Of a stretch of DNA of 64,000 bases, positions 21,001 to 29,634 are shown piece after piece. The stretch's first letter is position 1, and each line of letters starts with the position of its first letter. The stretch is from contig CANJKZ010000110.1 of the NCBI GenBank assembly GCA_947471745.1, positions 744,001 through 808,000 on the forward strand, given 5' to 3'. Under the pieces are notes generated by a model. It ran no database searches, had not been told where the DNA came from, and saw only the letters and a list, made by a program, of their open reading frames with translations. Made by a program: the position numbers and the translations under genes. The stretch comes from Closterium sp. Naga37s-1. Taxonomy: Eukaryota; Streptophyta; Zygnematophyceae; Desmidiales; Closteriaceae.

Positions 21001-24000
21001 TCAGGTACGCATGTCTGTGGGTGGGTGGGCGGGTGCACGGGTGGGGTGGGTGTGATTGCGTGAGTTGATGCCAAACAGGGGCGGGCTGCCCTTCATGAGC
21101 ACCGGATCCACAGTAGACACTATCGATATTCCTGTTCCGGACCCGCTTGACCTCACAGGGCCATACACGCCTGATCTCTCCACTCATGTATGCGGGCATG
21201 CGAGCAACCCTCTTTCTTCCTCCCCTCTCCCAACTCCACATTCATTTCCCCCCAGATTCCCTGGGAGAAGAAGGAATCGCGGGCAGTCTTTAGAGGGAAG
21301 ACAACCAACTACGAGCTCCTACCAGCAGGCAACTGGGGCGCCAACCCCCGCATCCGCCTGCACCTCATGTCCCCCGCGGCGCCCCACCTGATGGATGCTT
21401 GCATCAATTCGTGGTCCAAGGTGGAGCAACCCTCTTTCTTCCTCCCCTCTCCCAACTCCACATTCATTTCCCCCCAGATTCCCTGGGAGAAGAAGGAATC
21501 GCGGGCAGTCTTTAGAGGGAAGACAACCAACTACGAGCTCCTACCAGCAGGCAACTGGGGCGCCAACCCCCGCATCCGCCTGCACCTCATGTCCCCCGCG
21601 GCGCCCCACCTGATGGATGCTTGCATCAATTCGTGGTCCAAGGTGGAGCAACCCTCTTTCTTCCTCCCCTCTCCCAACTCCACATTCATTTCCCCCCAGA
21701 TTCCCTGGGAGAAGAAGGAATCGCGGGCAGTCTTTAGAGGGAAGACAACCAACTACGAGCTCCTACCAGCAGGCAACTGGGGCGCCAACCCCCGCATCCG
21801 CCTGCACCTCATGTCCCCCGCGGCGCCCCACCTGATGGATGCTTGCATCAATTCGTGGTCCAAGGTGGAGCAACCCTCTTTCTTCCTCCCCTCTCCCAAC
21901 TCCACATTCATTTCCCCCCAGATTCCCTGGGAGAAGAAGGAATCGCGGGCAGTCTTTAGAGGGAAGACAACCAACTACGAGCTCCTACCAGCAGGCAACT
22001 GGGGCGCCAACCCCCGCATCCGCCTGCACCTCATGTCCCCCGCGGCGCCCCACCTGATGGATGCTTGCATCAATTCGTGGTCCAAGGTGGAGCAACCCTC
22101 TTTCTTCCTCCCCTCTCCCAACTCCACATTCATTTCCCCCCAGATTCCCTGGGAGAAGAAGGAATCGCGGGCAGTCTTTAGAGGGAAGACAACCAACTAC
22201 GAGCTCCTACCAGCAGGCAACTGGGGCGCCAACCCCCGCATCCGCCTGCACCTCATGTCCCCCGCGGCGCCCCACCTGATGGATGCTTGCATCAATTCGT
22301 GGTCCAAGGTGGAGCAACCCTCTTTCTTCCTCCCCTCTCCCAACTCCACATTCATTTCCCCCCAGATTCCCTGGGAGAAGAAGGAATCGCGGGCAGTCTT
22401 TAGAGGGAAGACAACCAACTACGAGCTCCTACCAGCAGGCAACTGGGGCGCCAACCCCCGCATCCGCCTGCACCTCATGTCCCCCGCGGCGCCCCACCTG
22501 ATGGATGCTTGCATCAATTCGTGGTCCAAGGTGGAGCAACCCTCTTTCTTCCTCCCCTCTCCCAACTCCACATTCATTTCCCCCAGATTCCCTGGGAGAA
22601 AAAAGAGTCACGTGCGGTGTTCCGAGGCAAAACTACCAACTATGAGCTCCTTCCAGGTGGAAACTGGGGCGCCAACCCGCGCATCCGCCTACATTTAATG
22701 TCCCCCGCAGCACCCCACCTGATGGATGCGCGCATCAACGCGTGGTCCAAGGTGGAGCAGCATGTGATTAAAAGGATAGTGAAGGACGGGGTCAGGCTCG
22801 CCAGGAAGATGAACTTTCAGCAGTTCAACGCGTTCAAGTACCAGGTGGGAGGAAGGGGGGAGGGGGGGGTTGCACGTGTGTGTGTGCCTGTTTCTGCATG
22901 TGTGTCCTTTCCTTTTCCTTCACTCTCCCCATTGTTCCATCTCCTTCCTACAGATAGTGGCCTTTCGGGGTGGGGGGGGAGGGGCAGTTGTGGCATGTTT
23001 GAAGTGCTGTGCTCGATTCTCCACCCAGCTCCAATCCAACCAGCTCATCATAAGGCAACACACGCCCATGCTGCACGTCCCTTCCACCAGCCTCCTCCCT
23101 TCCCTCACCCCTTCCCCACTACTCTTATCCGCTTCTCTCATCTATGACAGATAGTGGCGGATGGAGGGGGAGGCATTTGTCGCAGGTGTGGGGTGCTGCG
23201 ATCCAACCAGCTAATCATAAGGCAGCACACGCCCATGCTGCAGCTCTACCCGCCTTCCTCCTTCCCCCGTTCTCCCGTTAGCCCCCTTTCCCCAAGTAAC
23301 GGCGTTTGTCGCACCCATGGCATAATGTGCTCAACTTTCCACTCCTTACTTCCTCCTTTCTCCTCCCTTCCCCTGTCTTTTCACGCTTACATTCCCCAGA
23401 TAGTAGCGGATGGGGGGGGGGGCAGTTGTCGCACGTGTGGGGTGCTGCGATCCAACCAGCTCATCATAAGGCAACACACGCCCATGCTGCAGTTCTACGA
23501 GCCTCTGCTGCAGGATCGGGTGCACTGGCTCGCCACCTCCCGAACGTAAGTCTCTGGTTCGTCACCTTACAAACGTGAGTCACTTGCTTGTTATGCATCT
23601 ATTTTTTCTATCTTGCAGCTCAACCCACTCCTTTCAATCCCCCTCTATTCCTCCAATAAATGTACCCCTTCAAAACCCTCTGCAACCCTTCGAAACCCCT
23701 TCTTCCAGCTTCTCAGACCTACAAGAGGCGATCATATGGCACAGCAGCACGACAAGGCAGTTCTAAGGATGGTGGAGGCAGCCAATCGGTTTGCATACCA
23801 TGCATGCACGTGGCACGGGCGCATGCTGTACTGGGCTCTTCTTCTCGTGAAATACCAAGACGTCATGGCTGAACCTGAAAGCGTTTCAAAGCCTGCCCAG
23901 CTGTGCTTGAAACCGTGAGTTTCAGAACGAGGGGAGGGGAGCGAGGGAGGGTGGTAGGGTCTGCGTAGGTGGGTGGTGGCACGAGCGCATGCTGTACTCC

Positions 24001-26832
24001 AGTACCAAAACGTCATGGCTGAGCCCGAAAGGGTTTCGAGGCCCTCTCAGCTATGCTTGAAACCGTGAGTTTCAGAACGAGGGGCTGTGCGGGTGGGTGG
24101 TGGCACGAGCGCATGCTGTACTCATGGCTCTTGTGAAATACCAGGACGTCATGGCTGAGCGAGGTGACTTTTGAGTCGACTCAAAAGTCACTTCTGTACT
24201 CAAGTACACAGGCGTCATGGCTGAGCCTGAACAAGTTTCGCAGCCTACCCAGCTATGCTCTAAACCGCGAGGGTCAAAACTAGGGAAGGGGAGATAGGGA
24301 GAGAAGTAGGGTATGTGTGCGTGGTGGTGGTGGCACGGGTGCATGCAATACTGAACTCTTCTTATCATCGAGTACCAAGTCGTTTTGGCTGAACCCGAGA
24401 GAGTGTCCCAGCCTACCCAGCTGAACCGTGGGCACGTGTAGAAAGTAGATTTTTGAGACGTCTCAAAAATCTACTTTCTACACGTGGATCATCAAGTACC
24501 AAGTCGTTTTGGCTGAACCCGAGAGAGTGTCTCAGACTACCCAGCTGAACCGTGGGCAAGCCTACTCCCAGGTCAAGAGGGATAGGGGGAAGAAGACTCA
24601 CATAGAGTCGTTTTTTTAGAATTCTCAAAAACACTTGTAGTAAGAGGGGTAGTGGGAGGATAACTTGCACAGAGTCGTTTTTTCCCTTCCCTTCCACACG
24701 TCATCCCCATAGCAGCATCGTGGCACCAACAGGGGTGGAGAAGGATTTGGCGTCGGTCACATGCAGCGACCCTGACAGGGAGAATCAGAGAAGCAGCTGG
24801 GAGAGTGCAGGCTAACTTGTCTCAACTCCCCAACACTCCCCTTTTCCCCCCATCGCCCCCCTCATTGGCAGCATCGTGGCACCAACAGGGGTGTAGAAGG
24901 ATTCGGCGTCGGTCACATGCAGCGACCCTGACAGGGAGAATCAGAGAAGCAGCTGGGAGAGTGCAGGCTAACTTGTCTCAACTCCCCAACACTCCCCTTT
25001 TCCCCCCATCGCCCCCCTCATTGGCAGCATCGTGGCACCAACAGGGGTGTAGAAGGATTCGGCGTCGGTCACATGCAGCGACCCTGACAGGGAGAATCAG
25101 AGAAGCAGCTGGGAGAGTGCAGGCTAACTTGTCTCAACTCCCCAACACTCCCCTTTTCCCCCCATCGCCCCCCTCATTGGCAGCATCGTGGCACCAACAG
25201 GGGTGTAGAAGGATTCGGCGTCGGTCACATGCAGCGACCCTGACAGGGAGAATCAGAGAAGCAGCTGGGAGAGTGCAGGCTAACCTGTCTCAACTCCCCA
25301 ACACTCCCCTTTTCCCCCCATCGCCCCCCTCATTGGCAGCATCGTGGCACCAACAGGGGTGTAGAAGGATTCGGCGTCGGTCACATGCAGCGACCCTGAC
25401 AGGGAGAATCAGAGAAGCAGCTGGGAGAGTGCAGGCTAACCTGTCTCAACTCCCCAACACTCCCCTTTTCCCCCCATCGCCCCCCTCATTGGCAGCATCG
25501 TGGCACCAACAGGGGTGTAGAAGGATTCGGCGTCGGTCACATGCAGCGACCCTGACAGGGAGAATCAGAGAAGCAGCTGGGAGAGTGCAGGCTAACCTGT
25601 CTCAACTCCCCAACACTCCCCTTTTCCCCCCATCGCCCCCCTCATTGGCAGCATCGTGGCACCAACAGGGGTGTAGAAGGATTCGGCGTCGGTCACATGC
25701 AGCGACCCTGACAGGGAGAATCAGAGAAGCAGCTGGGAGAGTGCAGGCTAACTTGTCTCAACTCCCCAACACTCCCCTTTTCCCCCCATCGCCCCCCTCA
25801 TTGGCAGCATCGTGGCACCAACAGGGGTGTAGAAGGATTCGGCGTCGGTCACATGCAGCGACCCTGACAGGGAGAATCAGAGAAGCAGCTGGGAGAGTGC
25901 AGGCTAACTTGTCTCAACTCCCCAACACTCCCCTTTTCCCCCCATCGCCCCCCTCATTGGCAGCATCGTGGCACCAACAGGGGTGTAGAAGGATTCGGCG
26001 TCGGTCACATGCAGCGACCCTGACAGGGAGAATCAGAGAAGCAGCTGGGAGAGTGCAGGCTAACCTGTCTCAACTCCCCAACACTCCCCTTTTCCCCCCA
26101 TCGCCCCCCTCATTGGCAGCATCGTGGCACCAACAGGGGTGTAGAAGGATTCGGCGTCGGTCACATGCAGCGACCCTGACAGGGAGAATCAGAGAAGCAG
26201 CTGGGAGAGTGCAGGCTAACCTGTCTCAACTCCCCAACACTCCCCTTTTCCCCCCATCGCCCCCCTCCTTGGCAGCATCGTGGCACCAACAGGGGTGTAG
26301 AAGGATTCGGCGTCGGTCACATGCAGCGACCCTGACAGGGAGAAGCAGCAACAGGGGTGGAGAAGGGCCCAGCATCAGTCACATGCAGAGACCCTCAACT
26401 CCCTGGCAGGGAGAAGCAGCAACAGGCAAAACCTTCGCCACTCTCAACTCTCCTTCCACCATTGCTTCCCTTTTCTCCCCTTCTCCCCCTCCCCTCCATC
26501 GCAGCATCGTGGCAGCAACAGGGATAGAGAAGGATCCGGCATCAGTCACATGCAGCGACCCTGGCAGGGAGACAAAGCAGCTTGAGTGAACAGGAAACTC
26601 CATTGCCACTCCCAACACTTTGCCTTCCTTCCTTCCCTCCCTCCATCGCAGCATCGTGGCAGCAACAGGGGTGGAGAAGGACCCAGCATCAGTCTCTTGC
26701 AGCAACCCTGGCAGGGAGAAGCAACAACCAGAGTGTGCTTTCTTCTGTGCTGGGGGTATTATCCCCCCAGAAAGCTTCAAGTGGTTACCAGCTGAGTCGC
26801 TTGACAAACTGGAGAGAGTCGGACCTCCGTAA
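18033..26832 (+). CDS. GT90 (CAP10/Rumi-like) glycosyltransferase, type II membrane protein
   Basis: Exons: 18033-18851, 19135-19236, 19440-19532, 20620-20828, then one or more of the duplicated segments at 20885-21189, 22587-22844, 23400-23545, from about 23708, and 26652-26832 (TAA at 26830). Exon 1 has a Ser-rich cytosolic tail and one membrane segment (residues 165-187), fitting a Golgi/ER type II enzyme. Rumi/CAP10 blocks follow: VINGKVYFRYGG, EFFLNTCDHPMSF, IDIPVPDPLDL, IPWEKKESRAVFRGKT, FKYQIVADGG, SNQLIIRQHTPM, FYEPLLQDRVHW, SDLQEAIIW. The family transfers glucose or xylose to protein Ser/Thr, or modifies glycans; substrate here unknown. Two apparent 1-nt deletions (about 20808, which phase-shifts the exon end, and about 23738) break the frame in the copies cited; alternative exon copies, sequencing error or pseudogenisation could explain this. 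Start codon assumed to be the first ATG of exon 1. Confidence 0.72.
18887..19033. repeat. 20-bp repeat in GT90 intron 1
   Basis: About six copies of ccatgcatgccatgccataa, ending in shorter degenerate units; located between exons 1 and 2 of the GT90 gene. Confidence 0.85.
19745..20700 (+). repeat. Seven tandem copies of a GT90 exon start
   Basis: Copies of an acceptor plus exon reading AVTxYRLSSLRLEFFLNTCD begin near 19747, 19887, 20130, 20249, 20372, 20496 and 20620. The last three are spaced exactly 124 bp. The third has an internal deletion that shifts frame. Only the last continues into the next conserved block (PNRGGLPFMSTG); the others run into sequence without a clear donor, so they look like dead or alternative exon starts. 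Two copies of cttttgaggcgcc palindromes (20041, 20081) lie between copies 2 and 3, separated by a direct repeat of ctgccctcccttcac. Confidence 0.75.
20720..21189 (+). repeat. Three tandem copies of a GT90 exon block
   Basis: Blocks reading PNRGGLPFMS to IDIPVP and LTGP occur at about 20712-20828, 20887-21004 and 21069-21189, each followed by a GTA donor. The first has lost one base near its end and so finishes in phase 2 rather than 0. The second replaces the Asp-Pro after VP with Asn-Leu. The third keeps Asp-Pro and phase 0. Confidence 0.7.
21256..22586 (+). repeat. 222-bp tandem repeat of the GT90 FRG exon, six near-identical copies
   Basis: Starts at 21256, 21478, 21700, 21922, 22144 and 22366, identical by eye, each containing a ccccccag acceptor and the exon from IPWEKKESRAVFRG to INSWSKVEQ. 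A seventh, diverged copy at 22587 continues into the rest of the gene. Because 222 is 74 codons and the introns lack stops, the six copies form one open frame from 21190. The seventh junction lacks one C, so reading through would shift out of frame; only an acceptor at 22587 keeps the downstream frame. Confidence 0.9.
22955..23545 (+). repeat. Three tandem copies of the GT90 SNQLIIRQHTPML exon
   Basis: Copies start after AG acceptors at about 22954, 23151 and 23400. Only the third (23400-23545) continues into LQFYEPLLQDRVHW and a gtaagt donor. The first two diverge after HTPML into pyrimidine-rich intron-like DNA. Confidence 0.7.
23800..24560 (+). repeat. Decaying tandem copies of a GT90 C-terminal exon, with palindromes at junctions
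   Basis: The segment with cgcatgctgtact ... aaataccaagacgtcatggctga recurs near 23820, 23985, 24110, 24200, 24370 and 24490 with increasing loss. Palindromes sit between copies at 24164-24191 (core TCGA, 28 bp perfect) and 24433-24486 (core ACGT, 54 bp perfect). The first copy ends with an acc-gtgagt donor in phase 2, which fits the acceptor at 26652. Confidence 0.65.
24713..26380 (+). repeat. 156-bp tandem repeat of the GT90 last-exon start, about ten copies
   Basis: Starts at about 24712, 24868, 25024, 25180 and so on with an exact 156-bp period. Each has a (g)gcag acceptor followed by catcgtggcaccaacagggg, the beginning of the last exon (IVAPTGVEKD). From the second copy on, a TAG sits in the exon frame (ggtgtagaa instead of ggtggagaa), so those copies would end the protein early. 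Further diverged copies lie at 26345, 26500 and the presumed functional one at 26652. Confidence 0.85.
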
Positions 26833-27471
26833 CACATGGTAACACGTTGCATTATTCATTCCTGTATAACGTTACTGCATACTGGTCACCATATCAAGGC
26901 AATGCAGAGAGAGAAAGGTGGATTTCCATTCTTTTAATTGCGAATATTCAGTACACGGGGGAAGGATGTCTGGGCAGAGCAAGGACCTGGCATCGGCAAG
27001 CAAAGCCTTTTGAGGCGCCCTAAAAGTCGTGTTGTAAGGGATGTCTGTGCAATGACCTTTCAATGCCAATGTCAGGCAGAATTGCGCACTGCATACCCAA
27101 CATGTTACATGCCTAAAGCTGAGTGAGCAATGTAAGCAGCACAACACAATTCAAGTGGGCACATGGGTATGGCAAGGTATTGCCAGATATAGCATGATAC
27201 AGTAGGTATGCGGTTCAGCCCTCTTCTCCAAGGCAGTAAGATATCTCATGGTTGGATGCCATCGGTACTACAGTAATTTCCTGGGTTGCATAGTGAATGG
27301 CAGCTAACAAACAACCGTAAATTACTAAAGCCCTGCCCTTATGGCTTCTTTCAGTGGCCTAAGGGCTTCAGCCCAGCCACTCACGTTCCAAAAACACAAT
27401 AGCTCACATAATTTGCCAACTTATCATTATTAAGACAAAGACAAATGGGTACACCACCATATCAATCAATC
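26833..27471. other. Convergent intergenic region
   Basis: 3' flanks of the GT90 gene (+) and the PC-esterase ORF (-). AT-richer, no coding signal. A degenerate cttttgaggcgccctaaaag palindrome lies at 27007. Confidence 0.5.
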
Positions 27472-29634
27472 CTACAGAACAGTATGCAGCAATATATTGT
27501 AAACAAACTGCGCATAAAAATCCATGGGCCCTGGTGTACAGTAATGCAGGCAATCCCGAGGCGTTTCTTCAAACCAGCTGGTATGCCCATCCGGCCTCAA
27601 GGCCATCACCCCCTCCACATCCATATAAATCCCTCCCACCTCCGCAACCAACCGCCTCGCCAGCTCATTTTGCCGCACAAACCCGCCCCAATTAAACGGC
27701 AAAATCTCCTTTGGCTGTCGTTCGGCCAACGGCCCTAAATTCTCCGTACAGTTAAAATGGCCCGGGGGAGTGTTCCTGTAGATAATTAGCTTATCCGGAA
27801 AATTCCTCCGGACGAATCGCAGCGCGCGTCGCACGTCCCTCACGTAAGCCTCATCATCCGTGAAATGGGCTCCTCTATTGATTAGGAGCACGTCAGAGTC
27901 GACTAATGCGCCGTGCTGGGACCAGGGAACACTTTCTTTGGCAACGAATGTGTCTCCCACTGTGAGCCAGCGGTTGGAGGTGAAATGCATGGCGAACGCA
28001 CCCGCGTCGCTGCTGCTGCTGCCGTTTGTGCCAATGTCCCCTGCTGCTGCAGCAGCAGCAGCACCGGCATCAGCAGCACCGGCATCAGCAGCAGCACCCA
28101 CAGCACTGGCACCAGCAGCAGCAGGATTTTCAGCAAAGGCCCCAGGGCAAACGTCCTGCGAGGTGTTGAAGAAGTTCATATGGCAGTGCACGTGCGGTTT
28201 ATGCTCCACCCACTGATAGCAAATCGTGCGGTTTAAAGCCCACGCCGCACTCTTCTTAACGTGCCACAGCATATGGTTGAGAAACGTGGCAGCAAACAGG
28301 TTCTGAAGGGAGTCTCCTACAATGTAGACTGTGAATCCCTTGTGCATTCTCTGTGGATCATCCATCCATCGCTCCCCTGCTGCTGCTGCTGCCGCTGCTA
28401 ACGAGGACGAGTCGTTGCTCCAGAGCCTGTCGCGCCTTGTTTCGGCTGCCCCAGCTGCCCGCTTGCAAAAATCCAGCCCGTCAAATTTCTTCCACACTGG
28501 AACCTCCTCGTTTGTATCTTCTGCCCCAGCAGCAGCACCAGCAGAAGCAGCTTCCGGACCTAACTCTGCCTCTACCACTTTCTTAAGCGCCGCAGCCCCA
28601 CACTTATCCTCCGGAACCAAATACTCGTACTTAAGTGTTTCTCTTACCGTCCACTTATCCGGACTCGTCCCTTTCAACACCAGCTCATCGGCTCCCCACG
28701 TCGCTTTCCCCTTGCGCTTCTCCACCTGCTTGTGATCGCACATGTTCATAAACCCCGTGTATTCCCAGGGGAGAGTGCGAGGCGTGGCGTTAAACACCCA
28801 CCTCCCCTCCCTCAACACACACTCCATCCACTTGTTGAAAAGAACCACCTGTCGCTTGGTGTGGAGCCTAGTGCCGGGGATATGATCCGAGTAATCCGGA
28901 AACAGAGGAGGAGCACGGGACTTTCCCTCTGCTGTCTTGTTCCCACTCCCCTCCTCACTCACACCCCCTCCTGCTCCTTCTCCTCCTTGCCCTCCTCCCG
29001 CCCCGTCCTCTGTCTCGTCCTTTTCAGGCGGCACAGTGAGATTAAACAGCCGCGTTTCAAACGCCCCTGCGCCCCCCTCGGCTTCTGCAATCTTCTCCCT
29101 GTGCTCGTCCCATTGCTGCTCGTTCAGCTCGTACCAGGGGGAGGGTTGCGGCCCTTCGTCCTTCTCTGACCCTGGGGAGCTGCGTGTGGGGTGGGTGACA
29201 ACCACTGCAGGTGGTGGTGCTGCTGCTGCTGGTGATGCTGGTGGTGGTGATGGTGGTGGTTGCATTGATTGTGGTGGTGGTGCTGCTGCTGCTGCTGCTG
29301 GTGATGGTGGTGGTGGGGATGGGGAAGGGGATGAGGTTACAGAGGAGGCAGAAGAAGCTGCACCAGGTGCTGTTCCTCCTCCTGCACCGCCTTCCACCGC
29401 TCCCGACCGTTTGACATCGCTGAAGTGTGCGCTCATGATCTCATCAAGTGCCCCCTCCACCAGTTGAAGCCTGCACGACATACCGCTGCCTAATCCAGCT
29501 GTTCCCGCTGATCCCGTTGCTCCCGCTGATTCCGCTGTTCCTGCCGATCCTGCTGACTCAGCCGCTGCCCCTGCTGCCCCTGTTGCATCAACGCCAGCAG
29601 GGCTCTTCAGGGAAGGATCACAGGGCACGGCGTA
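27472..29634 (-). CDS. PMR5/TBL-like PC-esterase (SGNH acyltransferase) domain, probably C-terminal half of a GT61 fusion
   Basis: A long open frame. Counting from a GTG at 29628, the GDS of the first catalytic block (YIVGDSLQ) is residues 438-440 and the second block (DCLHYC, Asp692/His695) is near the C-terminus, the usual GDS...DxxH layout of plant PC-esterases that O-acetylate wall polysaccharides. DVLLINRGAHF fits the third conserved block. The first 240 residues are Pro/Ser/Ala-rich linker. There is no upstream ATG before 29481 and no N-terminal membrane anchor, unlike normal TBL proteins. The same frame continues upstream into the GT61 C-terminus, interrupted only by TGA 29635-29637. 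If translated alone it would start at ATG 29481 as an anchor-less protein. Ala runs are encoded by GCT/GCA microsatellites. Confidence 0.7.
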   Translation of the reverse strand, partial: YAVPCDPSLKSPAGVDATGAAGAAAESAGSAGTAESAGATGSAGTAGLGSGMSCRLQLVEGALDEIMSAHFSDVKRSGAVEGGAGGGTAPGAASSASSVTSSPSPSPPPPSPAAAAAAPPPQSMQPPPSPPPASPAAAAPPPAVVVTHPTRSSPGSEKDEGPQPSPWYELNEQQWDEHREKIAEAEGGAGAFETRLFNLTVPPEKDETEDGAGGGQGGEGAGGGVSEEGSGNKTAEGKSRAPPLFPDYSDHIPGTRLHTKRQVVLFNKWMECVLREGRWVFNATPRTLPWEYTGFMNMCDHKQVEKRKGKATWGADELVLKGTSPDKWTVRETLKYEYLVPEDKCGAAALKKVVEAELGPEAASAGAAAGAEDTNEEVPVWKKFDGLDFCKRAAGAAETRRDRLWSNDSSSLAAAAAAAGERWMDDPQRMHKGFTVYIVGDSLQNLFAATFLNHMLWHVKKSAAWALNRTICYQWVEHKPHVHCHMNFFNTSQDVCPGAFAENPAAAGASAVGAAADAGAADAGAAAAAAAGDIGTNGSSSSDAGAFAMHFTSNRWLTVGDTFVAKESVPWSQHGALVDSDVLLINRGAHFTDDEAYVRDVRRALRFVRRNFPDKLIIYRNTPPGHFNCTENLGPLAERQPKEILPFNWGGFVRQNELARRLVAEVGGIYMDVEGVMALRPDGHTSWFEETPRDCLHYCTPGPMDFYAQFVYNILLHTVL

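Noticed and set aside
24805-26589. 594-codon repeated ORF
   Set aside because: Wrong frame across the 156-bp exon-duplication array; the true exon frame is the one joining 26652-26832.
29628-29628. Start of the PC-esterase ORF at 29628
   Set aside because: The codon there is GTG, not ATG; the first ATG in this frame is 29481, and fusion to the upstream GT61 frame is considered more likely.
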